64,000 nucleotides of DNA from Anaerolineae bacterium. Lineage in GTDB: Bacteria > Chloroflexota > Anaerolineae > Anaerolineales > Villigracilaceae. Position numbers and translations under genes: made by a program. Positions within the stretch are counted from its first letter, which is position 1. Each line of letters begins with the position of its first letter. Below the pieces are notes generated by a model that ran no database searches, was not told where the DNA came from, and saw nothing but the letters and a program-made list of their open reading frames with translations. This document shows positions 52,734 through 62,301 of the stretch, one piece after another. The stretch spans positions 1-64,000 of the forward strand of contig JAJPIZ010000040.1 of the NCBI GenBank assembly GCA_021324435.1. The letters are read 5' to 3'.

Positions 52734-52762
52734 TTGACAGTTGCGCCCTCGGCCACTAAGAT
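52734..52762 (+). promoter_or_regulatory. Second promoter before the permease genes
   Basis: TTGACA (52734-52739), 17-bp spacer, TAAGAT (52757-52762), 40 bases before the permease start. Confidence 0.6.
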
Positions 52763-52801
52763 TGAAATTGATTTCTTTTTGGAAATTGAGGTAAAAATTC
52801 G

Positions 52802-53875
52802 ATGTCCCAGGGCTTTGTTTTGAACAGATCGCAACTTACTTTGGCGCTGGCCTTGATGGCTGTGGGCATCGTATCCATTTTCATCCTCAATGGCACAGAG
52901 CTTGACATCGCAGGAAAGAATTTCACCTCCATCGGGCTTTTGCTGGGAGGATTGCTCTTTTATTCAGGGATCCTTGTGATTGTGGGAATGTTCAAGAACG
53001 AGACATATCTTTCCGTGGCTTTGCTTCTTCCGTCTATTGTAGCAGTCGCCATTTTCGTTTATGGATTCATCGCCTGGTCTATTCGCGTCTCATTGAGCAA
53101 ATGGAAAGGACTCCTACCAGATTATACGTGGGTAGGGCTACAACAATACACCGATCTGTTTCATGATCCTCGCTTCTTGATTGATGTGCGGAACACTGGT
53201 GTGTTCACAGTCGGCTTCATTGCAGGCTGTCTCATCATTGGATTGGGGCTTGCCATCCTGCTCGACCAGCGTTTGAAAGGGGAGGCGCTCTTTCGCGGGA
53301 TTTTCCTGTTTCCAATGTCCATTTCGTTCATTGCCTCGGGTGTGGTTTGGGGATGGTTGATGAACCCGGCAACCGGGGATCGCATCACCGGAATCAATTT
53401 GATTTTTAAAATGTTGCATCTCGACTTTTTGATCAGCCTGTGGCAGACAACGCCTCCGCCATGGGGCATGGCCTTCACTGTGATTCCGGCAGTGTGGCAA
53501 CTTTCCGGTTTCACCATGGCGCTGTATCTTGGCGGCCTGCGCAGTATTTCGGAAGAAATCCGTGAGGCCGCGCGTGTGGACGGAGCGAGCGAATTCCAAA
53601 TCTATCGCTACATCATCCTGCCCCTGCTTCAGCCGGTGACATTGAGCGCGGTGATCATCCTGGGTCACATGTCTCTCAAAATTTTTGACTTGATCGTGGC
53701 AATTGGTCGAAAGGACCTGCGCCTCGACGTCCCGGGCATCTACATGTGGAACACAACGTTCGACGGGACCAATTACGCTCAAGGTGCGGCAATCGGGGTG
53801 TTGATGCTGATCAGCGTTGCGATTTTGGTCGTTCCTTATTTGATCTACAGTATGCGCACGGAGGCGGAACTGTGA
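52802..53875 (+). CDS. Sugar ABC transporter permease (MalF/UgpA-like)
   Basis: The 357-residue permease has about eight hydrophobic helices, two more than usual at the N-terminus (about 10-28 and 38-62). It carries the EAA loop EEIREAARVDGASEFQIYRYIILPLL (about 257-282), which contacts the ATPase. Its TGA overlaps the GTG start of the next permease. Substrate specificity follows the binding protein. Confidence 0.92.
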   Translation: MSQGFVLNRSQLTLALALMAVGIVSIFILNGTELDIAGKNFTSIGLLLGGLLFYSGILVIVGMFKNETYLSVALLLPSIVAVAIFVYGFIAWSIRVSLSKWKGLLPDYTWVGLQQYTDLFHDPRFLIDVRNTGVFTVGFIAGCLIIGLGLAILLDQRLKGEALFRGIFLFPMSISFIASGVVWGWLMNPATGDRITGINLIFKMLHLDFLISLWQTTPPPWGMAFTVIPAVWQLSGFTMALYLGGLRSISEEIREAARVDGASEFQIYRYIILPLLQPVTLSAVIILGHMSLKIFDLIVAIGRKDLRLDVPGIYMWNTTFDGTNYAQGAAIGVLMLISVAILVVPYLIYSMRTEAEL

Positions 53876-54696
53876 ACCGCCGCATTCTGCTCAATACTTT
53901 GTTCTATATAATCTTGATCGCATTCGCGATTGTTTTTCTTCTGCCCATTTACATGATGTTGCTGACCGGCATCAAGCCTCTAAACGAAGTGGACTTGAAG
54001 ACGATGTGGAATCTGCCTGAAAACGGAATTCACTTTGATAATTTTATAGCCGGTTATAAACAACTCGCGCCGAACTTGACCAATAGTCTTGTCATGGTGA
54101 TTCCCGAGGCCATTCTCTCTTCTCTACTCGGCTCGCTGAACGGTTATCTGCTTTCCAAATGGAAGTTTCGCGGCTCGAATTTGATCTTCAGTTTGGTGCT
54201 GTTCGGAATGTTCATTCCCTACCAAAGCATTCTGATTCCGCTGGTGAGATTCATGCAGTTCATCAAACTGTACGGAGATATTCCGGGCCTGGTGTTGGTG
54301 CACATCATTTACGGTATCCCAATCACAACCCTGATCTTTCGCAATTATTATGCAGGCATTGGAACGGAAATCCTCGAGGCGGGGCGCATTGACGGGGCCA
54401 GCCTGTTGGGACTCTATCGTTACATCATTTTTCCGCTCTCCGCCCCGAGTTTTGCCGTGGTCATCATATGGCAATTTACGCAAGCCTGGAATGAATTTCT
54501 GTTCGCGATCATCCTCACCAATCAGTCTCACTGGCCTGTCACGGTGGCGTTGAATAATCTGGCGGGCAGTCAGCTTGTGCAATGGAATGTGTTGATGGCC
54601 GCCACGTTGCTGGCCGCGCTTCCAACATTGTTGGTTTACATTTTCCTGGGGCGCTTCTTCCTGCGCGGCTTGATGGCCGGCGCGCTCAAAGGATGA
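53872..54696 (+). CDS. Sugar ABC transporter permease (MalG/UgpE-like)
   Basis: The 274-residue permease starts at a GTG at 53872 (MNRRILLNTL) in a GTGA overlap with the upstream stop, with GGAGGCGGAAC before it. Six helices and the EAA loop TEILEAGRIDGASLLGLYRYIIFPLSAP (about 165-192). The pair of permeases fits the CUT1 sugar-uptake class. A terminator hairpin follows. Confidence 0.93.
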   Translation: MNRRILLNTLFYIILIAFAIVFLLPIYMMLLTGIKPLNEVDLKTMWNLPENGIHFDNFIAGYKQLAPNLTNSLVMVIPEAILSSLLGSLNGYLLSKWKFRGSNLIFSLVLFGMFIPYQSILIPLVRFMQFIKLYGDIPGLVLVHIIYGIPITTLIFRNYYAGIGTEILEAGRIDGASLLGLYRYIIFPLSAPSFAVVIIWQFTQAWNEFLFAIILTNQSHWPVTVALNNLAGSQLVQWNVLMAATLLAALPTLLVYIFLGRFFLRGLMAGALKG

Positions 54697-54715
54697 ACCA
54701 TTGAAGACTTATTTG

Positions 54716-54747
54716 GAGACACGGAGTCATTCTCCGTGTCTCTTTGA
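54716..54747 (+). terminator. Terminator after the sugar permeases
   Basis: 11-bp stem gagacacggag / ctccgtgtctc followed by TTTGATT; 14 bases before the Gfo/Idh start, so it probably attenuates rather than ends the operon. Confidence 0.75.
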
Positions 54748-54760
54748 TTAAGGAGATGTG

Positions 54761-55744
54761 ATGGATAAGATACTCAATTGGGGACTCCTTTCGACGGCGC
54801 GCATTAACCGCGCTTTGATCCCCCCGCTCAACGCCTCCAAACGGACCCGTTTGCTGGGCGTGGCCTCGAGGGAACAATCCTCCGCTGATGCCTACGCGCG
54901 CGAATGGAACATTCCGCGCGCGTATGGAAGTTATGAGGCGCTGTTGAACGATCCTGAAATTGATGTCGTCTACAATCCATTGCCGAATCACATGCATGCA
55001 GAATGGGCCGTCAACGCCCTGCGCGCGGGCAAACATGTTTTGTGCGAGAAGCCGCTGGCTCTGACTCTCGACGAAGTGGACGCGATGATCGCGGCCTCCA
55101 AAGAGAGCGGCAAAATTGTGGCAGAAGCCTTGATGTATCGTCACCATCCACAGACGTTGAAGGTCAAAGAATTGGTGGATAGCGGCGCACTCGGCAAACT
55201 TCAATTGATCAAAGGTTGCTTCACATTTACGTTAACGCGTGAAGGCAATTATCGCTTCACAAAAGAAATGGGCGGAGGAAGCATTTGGGATGTGGGATGT
55301 TATCCCATTAGTTACGCGCGGATGATCGCGGGGGCGGAACCGCTCGAAGTGTTTGGCTGGCAGGTCGAGGGTCCGACGGGAATCGATGAGTCCTTCGTCG
55401 GGCAGATGCGCTTCCGGGATGGAATCCACATGCAGTTTGACTGTGGATTCAAATCTGTGCTGAGGACATACATCGAAATCATTGGCACAGAAGGCGTATT
55501 GAATGTTCCCGTCCCGTTCAAGCCCGGGAAGGACGAAAAGATTTTTCTCACGCGCCGCGAAAAGACCGAGACGATCCGAATCAAAGGGGAACCGCTTTAC
55601 ATGGGCGAAGTGGAAGATATGTGTGATGCAATTTTGCAGGGCGGGCCGCCGCGCGTCGGCTTGAATGATAGCCGCGGTAATGTCGCAACGATTTTGGCTC
55701 TGCTTGAGTCGGCGAGGTCCGGCAAGACGATACGGATGGTCTGA
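54761..55744 (+). CDS. Gfo/Idh/MocA family oxidoreductase
   Basis: The 327-residue protein starts at ATG 54761 (MDKILNWG) after AAGGAGATGTG. The N-terminal Rossmann domain has WGLLSTARINRALIPPL; EKPLALTLDEVDAMI (about 93-107) carries the conserved Glu-Lys-Pro of the active site; and GGGSIWDVGCYPISYARM (about 170-187) includes the catalytic region before His-type residues. It is an NAD(P)-dependent sugar or polyol dehydrogenase, probably acting on the sugar imported by this operon. Confidence 0.9.
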   Translation: MDKILNWGLLSTARINRALIPPLNASKRTRLLGVASREQSSADAYAREWNIPRAYGSYEALLNDPEIDVVYNPLPNHMHAEWAVNALRAGKHVLCEKPLALTLDEVDAMIAASKESGKIVAEALMYRHHPQTLKVKELVDSGALGKLQLIKGCFTFTLTREGNYRFTKEMGGGSIWDVGCYPISYARMIAGAEPLEVFGWQVEGPTGIDESFVGQMRFRDGIHMQFDCGFKSVLRTYIEIIGTEGVLNVPVPFKPGKDEKIFLTRREKTETIRIKGEPLYMGEVEDMCDAILQGGPPRVGLNDSRGNVATILALLESARSGKTIRMV

Positions 55745-55930
55745 TTCACAATACATCTGCTTGCATTTTTGTTGGGTTTTATATAGAATGAAGAAGGTCA
55801 ACATAGAATAACAATGCCGAATATAAAAACGGAATCATAATTTCTATTGAAGAGGAGGTGCGAAAAATTCCAGGTTTCCATATTCTCGGCCATGGCTGTG
55901 AATGTTCAATCCACTACGAGGAGAATGCAT

Positions 55931-58900
55931 ATGAATAAACATTGGCCTAACCTTTTTTCGATAGCATTGATTTTGGCATTGATCCTGAGTCTTGCGCCCG
56001 CGTTCAGTTTACCGGCGCGAGCTGTTTCAAGCGGGGTGGTCATCAGTCAGGTCTATGGCGGGGGAGGAAATTCCGGGGCGCCTTACACGAACGATTACAT
56101 AGAGTTGTTTAATCGAGGAACATCTGCAGTTTCATTGACCGGATGGTCTTTGCAATACACCAGCGCAACCGGCACAGGTTTGTTTGGTTCTTCGAGCACA
56201 CTGATCACGCCGCTATCCGGATCGCTGGCCCCCGGTCAATATCTTCTGGTTCAGGAAGCGCCGGGCACGAGTTGTAGCGGCGGTCCTTGTGGGTCGCCTC
56301 TGCCGGCGGTTGACCTGACGGACAGTTCACCCATCAACATGGCGGCAGGTGGCGGAAAAGTCGCTTTGGTTAATACAACGACGCCGCTGGGTTGCAATGG
56401 CAGTTCGACGCCTTGTACGCCCGCCGCGCTTGCAACGATTGTAGACCTCATTGGCTGGGACGGCGCCAACTATTTTGAAGGCGCTGGGGCGGGACCTGCA
56501 ACAGCTAATGGCACCTCGGCGATCAGACAGCAAAATGGATGTCAGGATACCGATAACAACTCAGCCGATTTCATTATTAGCAATCCTCCCAATCCGCGCA
56601 ATACCGCCTCGCCACTTTATATCTGCCCAACCGATGCCGCGCCTTACGTCGCCAGCACAGTTCCAGCCAATGGCGCGGTGGAAGTGCCGCTGAATAGCAA
56701 CATCACAATCACATTCAGCGAAACGGTCAATGTGGTGGGAAATTGGTTTGGACTTTCCTGCTCGACCAGCGGCGCTCATACCGCGACCGTCAGCGGTGGG
56801 CCGACATCCTTCACGTTGAATCCAAACTCAGACTTTGTGCCGGGTGAAGCCTGTACACTGACAGTCTACGCCGCAAACATAGCGGATCAAGATTTGATTG
56901 ATCCGCCTGATAACATGACCATTAACTTCACGGCGGGCTTCACCACGGTCGCGCCGCCACTGCCCATTGGCACAGTCAATGGCCCCGTGCTTGATTCGGA
57001 CAACGGCATTACTCACGTATCGCCGTATGTGGGCCAGACTGTAACGATTCAGGGCGTGATTTATGAAACGACTTTGCAAGCGATCAGCAATTCGTCAAAC
57101 ACTTATAAAGGTTTTTATATCCAGAATACCGCGGCAACCGCCGATGGAAACCCGAACACATCTGATGGACTCTTCGTGTTCATGAGCACGGCCAGCACCA
57201 TCAGCGGGCCGAGCGGTCCTTATACACCCGCGGTCGGTGATGAGATTGTGCTCTCCGGTAAGGTGAGCGAATTCTTCAATATGACTGAGTTGGTGAGTCC
57301 GCTTACTGTCAAATCTATTGTGCGCAATGGTGTGGATGTTGAGGCTGAAATTCCTCCGGTCGTGGCGGACCCGCAAGCGGGTCTCGCGGATGCGAACCGT
57401 TATTGGGAACGGCTTCAGGGAATGCGCGTGCAAGTTCCGCAAAACAGCATTGTTCTCGGCGGGCGCAATGTGTTCAATCCCGCAGATGCCGAAATTTGGG
57501 TGGCGAGTCCGGATAGCGCGATTGCACTGCGCGCTGATCCATACACGCGCCGCGCGTTCCGAGATGCGCATCCGCTTGATGACAATTACGATCCGACCAA
57601 TTGGGATGGCAACGGCTATCGCATCCTGATGGGAAGTTTAGGCATTAAGGGGACCGCAGGCAACGCTCAAGCCTTGATTGACCCGGCGCGCACGTTTGAT
57701 ACCGTGACCAATTCGCCTTCCGGCGGCCTCAATTACACTTTCAGCAAATATCGGATCGAAATTACCACGCAACCTGTTCTGAGCGAGGGCGTTGATCCAT
57801 CGGCCAATCATCCTCCTCAAGCATTCGATCGCGGCGCTGAATACAGCATCGCCGATTACAACCTGGAGAACCTCTACGACTATCGCGATAATCCCTTCTC
57901 CAATTGCGACTTTACAGGCAACTCGGGTTGTCCGAAAGTGGATCCGTTCCTGGCGGCCATCAATCCGCCCTACGATTATGTTCCAGCCAGTGACGCCGCA
58001 TATCAAGCGCGTCTAACCGATATCGCAACCCAGATCATCAACGATCTTCATGGTCCAGATATCCTCATGGTTCAGGAAGTTGAGAATCAGGATATATGCG
58101 CTGTGAGCGGTAGCGCGTTGACTTGCGGCACGACCGATAATGCGGATGGCAAGCCGGATGTATTGCAGGAACTCGCGCTCAAGATCGCGACGCTCGGAGG
58201 TCCGAATTATGATGCGGCTTTCGACCGGGACAGTTCGGACCTGCGCGGGATTGCCCCCTCATTCATGTATCGTACCGACCGCGTGGAACTCCTGCCTCCC
58301 GACGGCGACCCTGTTCTGGGAATGAGTCCTGTGATTGGCAGTTACACTCCTGTGCCATACGACAGCGATGTGTCGAATCCAAAGACCTTGAACGCCGTCT
58401 ACACTGGAACGGGGGCTTGCGAGACCTCGTGGGTTTTCCCGCGCGCTCCCGACATCGGCCTCTTCCGTGTCTACAACGTGAACATCGGCACGGGCAACTA
58501 TCGCGATGTTTATGTAATCAACAATCACTTCAAGAGCGGACCCAATACCTGTGTGGCGCATCGTACGGAACAAGCCAAATACAACGCGGCCCTCGTCGCC
58601 TACATTCAAGCGGCGAAACCGGACGCGCGCGTCATCGTCGGCGGAGACTTGAACGTTTATCCGCGGCCCGATGATCCATTTGCCCCGATTGATCAGCCTT
58701 CATCAAGCGATCAACTTGGTTCGCTCTATGATCCAAGCCTCGCGTTGAAAAACTTGTGGGAAGTGGAATTGGCTCAATCACCCGAGGCCGCGTACAGTTA
58801 CGTGTTTGTCGGCATGGCGCAGACGCTCGACCAGATGTTCGTCAATCAACCCGTGCTGGCAGAACTTCAGCAGGTCCATGCCGCGCATATCAATAGTGAT

Positions 58901-59593
58901 TTCGCAGCAGATTACCCCGGTGATGTGGCGCGCGGCACGAGCGACCATGACCCAACTGTCGCAACCTTTACCATAAATTATCCGCCGACTGTTGACGCAG
59001 GCGGACCTTATGCCGTCGGTGAAGGCGGTTCCACCACTTTGACCGCGGTTGGCGCGGATCCCGAAAATGGTCCGCTGACCTATGCCTGGGATTTGGATAA
59101 TGATGGCACGTTTGAGGTGTCCGGCCAGAGCGTGATATTTGATGCTACATTACTGACTGCACCAGCAACCTACACAGTAAGGGTCCAAGTGACCGATGAT
59201 GGCGGTCTCACCGCAGTGGATGCGGCGGTCGTCAAGGTGGTCTACAATTTCAACGGTTTCTTCCCGCCGGTTGGCAACTTGCCGGTTTTGAACACGGCGA
59301 AAGCTGGTCAGGCGATCCCCGTCAAATTCAGCTTGACTGGCGATCAAGGGCTGGACATCTTCGCGGCGGGCTATCCATCTTCTCAGCAAATCGCCTGCGA
59401 CTCAAATACCCCGCAAGGTGACATTGAAGAAACCATCACTGCCGGTTCTAGCAGTTTGACCTATGACCCAACGACCGACACATATATTTATGTCTGGAAG
59501 ACGGACAAGGCATGGGCCGGCACTTGCAGGCAGTTGACAGTCAAGTTGAACGATGGAACCATTCATCAGGCAAACTTCAAGTTTGGCAAATAG
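55931..59593 (+). CDS. Secreted ExeM/NucH-type multidomain nuclease
   Basis: The 1220-residue protein starts at ATG 55931 (MNKHWPNLF), after GAGGAGAATGCAT; a signal peptide ends near residue 31. Domains in order: lamin-tail (about 33-210, VVISQVYGGGGNSGAPY), Ig-like (about 236-336, VPANGAVEVPLNSNITITF), OB-like (about 343-470), endonuclease/exonuclease/phosphatase (about 638-1010, with ADYNLENLYDYRD, LMVQEVENQ, NNHFKSGPN, GGDLNVYP, SDHDPT), PKD (about 1018-1103) and a PxKF domain with FFPPVGNLPVLN (about 1105-1220). It likely degrades extracellular DNA. No GlyGly-CTERM or sorting motif is seen. Confidence 0.93.
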   Translation: MNKHWPNLFSIALILALILSLAPAFSLPARAVSSGVVISQVYGGGGNSGAPYTNDYIELFNRGTSAVSLTGWSLQYTSATGTGLFGSSSTLITPLSGSLAPGQYLLVQEAPGTSCSGGPCGSPLPAVDLTDSSPINMAAGGGKVALVNTTTPLGCNGSSTPCTPAALATIVDLIGWDGANYFEGAGAGPATANGTSAIRQQNGCQDTDNNSADFIISNPPNPRNTASPLYICPTDAAPYVASTVPANGAVEVPLNSNITITFSETVNVVGNWFGLSCSTSGAHTATVSGGPTSFTLNPNSDFVPGEACTLTVYAANIADQDLIDPPDNMTINFTAGFTTVAPPLPIGTVNGPVLDSDNGITHVSPYVGQTVTIQGVIYETTLQAISNSSNTYKGFYIQNTAATADGNPNTSDGLFVFMSTASTISGPSGPYTPAVGDEIVLSGKVSEFFNMTELVSPLTVKSIVRNGVDVEAEIPPVVADPQAGLADANRYWERLQGMRVQVPQNSIVLGGRNVFNPADAEIWVASPDSAIALRADPYTRRAFRDAHPLDDNYDPTNWDGNGYRILMGSLGIKGTAGNAQALIDPARTFDTVTNSPSGGLNYTFSKYRIEITTQPVLSEGVDPSANHPPQAFDRGAEYSIADYNLENLYDYRDNPFSNCDFTGNSGCPKVDPFLAAINPPYDYVPASDAAYQARLTDIATQIINDLHGPDILMVQEVENQDICAVSGSALTCGTTDNADGKPDVLQELALKIATLGGPNYDAAFDRDSSDLRGIAPSFMYRTDRVELLPPDGDPVLGMSPVIGSYTPVPYDSDVSNPKTLNAVYTGTGACETSWVFPRAPDIGLFRVYNVNIGTGNYRDVYVINNHFKSGPNTCVAHRTEQAKYNAALVAYIQAAKPDARVIVGGDLNVYPRPDDPFAPIDQPSSSDQLGSLYDPSLALKNLWEVELAQSPEAAYSYVFVGMAQTLDQMFVNQPVLAELQQVHAAHINSDFAADYPGDVARGTSDHDPTVATFTINYPPTVDAGGPYAVGEGGSTTLTAVGADPENGPLTYAWDLDNDGTFEVSGQSVIFDATLLTAPATYTVRVQVTDDGGLTAVDAAVVKVVYNFNGFFPPVGNLPVLNTAKAGQAIPVKFSLTGDQGLDIFAAGYPSSQQIACDSNTPQGDIEETITAGSSSLTYDPTTDTYIYVWKTDKAWAGTCRQLTVKLNDGTIHQANFKFGK

Positions 59594-59614
59594 ATAATCG
59601 AAGAGATAGCCAAG

Positions 59615-59650
59615 ACAACAGAGCGGAGCCGAAAGGTTCCGCTCTGTTGT
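59615..59650 (+). terminator. Strong hairpin after the nuclease gene
   Basis: 16-bp stem (acaacagagcggagcc / ggttccgctctgttgt) with GAAA loop; no long T run follows, so factor-independent strength is uncertain. Confidence 0.65.
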
Positions 59651-59734
59651 AGCCGGAAGATTGCGGAAATAAACGTCAACAAACCGGCAGAAAATTTGTT
59701 TGACTTTTATTTCAACCTCGTCTACACTTTCGCC

Positions 59735-60424
59735 ATGCTTGCGCGAGTGTATTCGTGTGCCGTAGTGGGTCTGGATGGTGTGATTGTCGAAGTGGAAGTG
59801 GATTACACCAACGGCCTGCCCGGAATGACCATCGTCGGTCTGCCCGACGCCGCTGTTCAAGAAAGCCGCGAACGCGTACAAACCGCGGTCAAGAACGCGG
59901 GTTTGCATTTTCCGCGTCATCGCATCGTGGTCAATCTCGCGCCAGCCTCCGTTCGCAAAGAAGGTCCCGCGTATGACCTGCCCATCGCGCTCGGCGTCAT
60001 CGTGTTGGCGGGCTTTCTTCCTCATCAGGCCATTGAAAATACGTTGGTGATTGGCGAACTCTCTCTGGATGGAATCGTCCGTCACACGCGCGGCGTTTTA
60101 CCGATGGCTGCTGCCGCGCGCGCCAATGGATACAAGCGGATGTTCGTTCCCGAGGTCGACGCGGCCGAAGCGGCTTTGATTCCAGATTTGGAAATCATCC
60201 CGGTTAAAACGCTTGCGGATCTTTACGACCATTTAGCGGGTCGCCGTTTAATCGAACCTTATCAGGCTGTGAGCGGTGAACTCGATCCGTTGTTTGTCCC
60301 CACAGATTTTAGCGAGATCAAAGGGCAGGAACATGTCAAGCGCGCCCTCGAGGTCGCCGCGGCAGGCGGGCATAATGTTCTGATGTTGCGTCCAATAAAC
60401 CACCAGCAGGTTCTGGCACATTAA
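59735..60424 (+). pseudogene. YifB/ComM family AAA ATPase, 5' part only; interrupted by an integrative element
   Basis: From ATG 59735 (MLARVYSCAV) the frame encodes the N-terminal lon-like domain of YifB/ComM (DYTNGLPGMTIVGLPDAAVQESRERV, HRIVVNLAPASVRKEGPAYDLPIALG) and reaches DFSEIKGQEHVKRALEVAAAGGHNVLM. At the point where GPPGxGKT should follow, it changes to LRPINHQQVLAH and stops. So 217 native residues remain of about 500; the Walker A, Walker B and C-terminal domains are gone from this window. YifB/ComM helps natural transformation in proteobacteria. The cut coincides with the left end of the recombinase-bearing element. Confidence 0.88.
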
Positions 60425-61982
60425 ACCAGCCATCAATTCCAACGTTTCCGTCAGGGTGGAGAAGAACCTTGAGATGCATCATTTCAAATAACTTACGTTT
60501 TTTCTCCAAGGTAATTTCCTGTTCGGCGAATAGCTCATCCACAATTTCTGAAGCGAAGTTCTCAAGCGCTTCCACGCTCGCCGGCTCAGGAATTTCAGCA
60601 ATTTCGTTTCTCAAAACTTCCAGATCATTTTCGATTGCCTTGATTTCCTCATCAATCTGGAGTTTTTGATCCAAATATTCAGTCTTCGACAACCCAATAT
60701 CAGGGTCCAAGTAGGCGTTGTTCAAGTTTTGCCTTTTCACCTTGGCTTTGACAAGGGCGCGATCCAGAGTCTCAATTTGACTTATTTTTCGTGATTGATT
60801 CTCTCTTTGTTGTTGTAGAGACTGTTCATATCCTTCCCGCAACGCCAACGGATTTAACAGAATCCCAAGAACTTTCTCCCAGACCACTGGTTCGAGAACA
60901 CGCGCTGAAATTTGCTTGTTCATGCAATGTCCGGCAATTTTACGGTGACGATAGGATTGGGCTTCATTTGGTCTGCGATGTTTTTTGCTTGGCTTTTGGG
61001 TTTGGGAAAGATAGGGTTTATCGCATTTTGAACAAAACACCATTCCGCTCAACAGATAGGTACGAGATGGGTGTTTTCTCATATAAGCCTTGTTGTGTTT
61101 CATGCGTTTTTTCACTTTTTCAAACGTTGCAAAATCAATTATGGGATCACATTCAATGCGAATCCAATCTTCGCGATCCCTATTTTCTAGTCTGGTGCCC
61201 ATGCGTTTATGCTTGTTGAAATAGTAATGTCCGATATATGCTGTATTCGTCAATATACGCCGGATGCTTGACTTGGCCCATTCCTGCCCAGCCCGGTATG
61301 GTCGAAACTCCCCTTCATTAAGGATGCGGACAATGTCCCGTATGGAGCGATTTTCCTCAGTGTACATATGGAATATGCTTTGTACAATTTCTGCCTGTTC
61401 AGGAATAATCGCCAGTCCACCTTTGGCATCAGGATCTGATTGATATCCCAGAGGTACAATCCCGGCTACCCATCTTCCACTTTCAGCTTTGGCTCTCTTG
61501 CCACGCATACAACGTTCGACTCTCTTTGCGTTTTCCCACTTGGCAAAAGTGGCATCCAAGTCTTTGCGTACTTCCCCTTCTGGAGTTTCTTCATAGGCGC
61601 CCAAGACAAACTCAACGCGCGCGCCACGCTTACTGAATTCACGTTCCAATGTCTGTCGAATATAGGGATCCCTGGCCAACCGGTCCAAGGCGTGTACGAT
61701 CAAAACATCGAAACCATATGTTTCGAGGTAATACAGCGTGGCATCCAAACTAGGGCGGGATAGTTCGCGCGATGTGTAGTCATCCACATAGGCAGGAATG
61801 GCTTCAGGATAATCGGGTGAAACATCCTTGCCGGTCTCCGGATCAATATACTGATTACCGACCAAAGCATAATTCTTTTTCCTGGCATACTTCAGACACT
61901 CAGCAATCTGGGATGGAATGGAAAAATTGTCGCGTTGCATATCCGTGGATACGCGGGCGTATATGGCGGCTCGTCGGCTCAT
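60336..61982 (-). CDS. Large serine recombinase (integrase)
   Basis: The 548-residue protein has a resolvase domain with nucleophile Ser12 in YARVSTDMQRDNFSI and the LIVHALDRLARDPYI block (about 94-108); a recombinase domain (about 150-275, VPLGYQSD, SIFHMYTEENRSIRDIVRILN); a zinc ribbon (CSKCDKPYL ... HCMN, about 317-350); and a long coiled coil (about 385-480). This is the layout of phiC31/TnpX-type recombinases that integrate and excise elements. It points toward the yifB junction. Its last 14 or so codons and stop (60336-60380) are host yifB sequence read antisense, so the C-terminus differs in the excised form. Confidence 0.93.
   Translation of the reverse strand: MSRRAAIYARVSTDMQRDNFSIPSQIAECLKYARKKNYALVGNQYIDPETGKDVSPDYPEAIPAYVDDYTSRELSRPSLDATLYYLETYGFDVLIVHALDRLARDPYIRQTLEREFSKRGARVEFVLGAYEETPEGEVRKDLDATFAKWENAKRVERCMRGKRAKAESGRWVAGIVPLGYQSDPDAKGGLAIIPEQAEIVQSIFHMYTEENRSIRDIVRILNEGEFRPYRAGQEWAKSSIRRILTNTAYIGHYYFNKHKRMGTRLENRDREDWIRIECDPIIDFATFEKVKKRMKHNKAYMRKHPSRTYLLSGMVFCSKCDKPYLSQTQKPSKKHRRPNEAQSYRHRKIAGHCMNKQISARVLEPVVWEKVLGILLNPLALREGYEQSLQQQRENQSRKISQIETLDRALVKAKVKRQNLNNAYLDPDIGLSKTEYLDQKLQIDEEIKAIENDLEVLRNEIAEIPEPASVEALENFASEIVDELFAEQEITLEKKRKLFEMMHLKVLLHPDGNVGIDGWFNVPEPAGGLLDATSEHYARLPRRPRGRA
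60378..60392. other. Left attachment junction of the element in yifB
   Basis: yifB homology ends around 60380-60390 (cataatgttctgatg | ttgcg). The serine-recombinase crossover core, usually 2-3 bp, should lie here; the partner site is beyond the right edge. Confidence 0.65.
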
Positions 61983-62022
61983 TGTAGTTCTCCTTAATGA
62001 TGGATCGATTCTGATCGGCGGG

Positions 62023-62047
62023 TGTCAGCCGGCCGGGTCGGCTGACA
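62023..62047 (-). terminator. Hairpin between the small gene and the recombinase
   Basis: 9-bp stem tgtcagccg / cggctgaca with 7-nt loop, in the gap of 79 bp between the two minus-strand genes; no T run. Confidence 0.45.
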
Positions 62048-62061
62048 TTTGAATCGTTTTG

Positions 62062-62301
62062 TTATGGCGCGTACAGAAAATCTTTCAATTCGAGGAAGAG
62101 ATCATTTCCCAGAATCTGGCACTGGTCGTTCACATCCAAACCAAAGCCGTTGATCAGGTCAGCCAGAACAAGCCCAATCTTCCCATCAGTTTCAAGCAGG
62201 CTTGCTCCATTTGTCGCTTCCTGCCATTCCAGCCGCAAGCGCGTCAACGTAGAAATGATCCTTGTGTGCGAGTCGGTTTGATCCATTGTTCTTTGCAGCA
62301 T
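62062..62301 (-). CDS. Small unknown protein next to the recombinase
   Basis: A 79-residue protein starting at the ATG at 62301 (MLQRTMDQTDSHTR), after AGGAGTAGTC. It is acidic toward the end, with no membrane helix (LEWQEATNGASLLETDGKIGLVLADLINGFGL). I do not recognise it. Such small genes beside recombinases can encode directionality factors; the nearby HTH protein is a better candidate for that role. Confidence 0.55.
   Translation of the reverse strand: MLQRTMDQTDSHTRIISTLTRLRLEWQEATNGASLLETDGKIGLVLADLINGFGLDVNDQCQILGNDLFLELKDFLYAP

Noticed and set aside
59735-60424. Truncated yifB as a simple frameshift
   Set aside because: No other frame continues the Walker A region downstream; the sequence changes to the recombinase 3' end on the other strand, so insertion explains it better.
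60336-61982. Recombinase as a plasmid resolvase or DNA invertase
   Set aside because: At 548 residues with recombinase, zinc-ribbon and coiled-coil parts it is a large serine recombinase, not a small resolvase.
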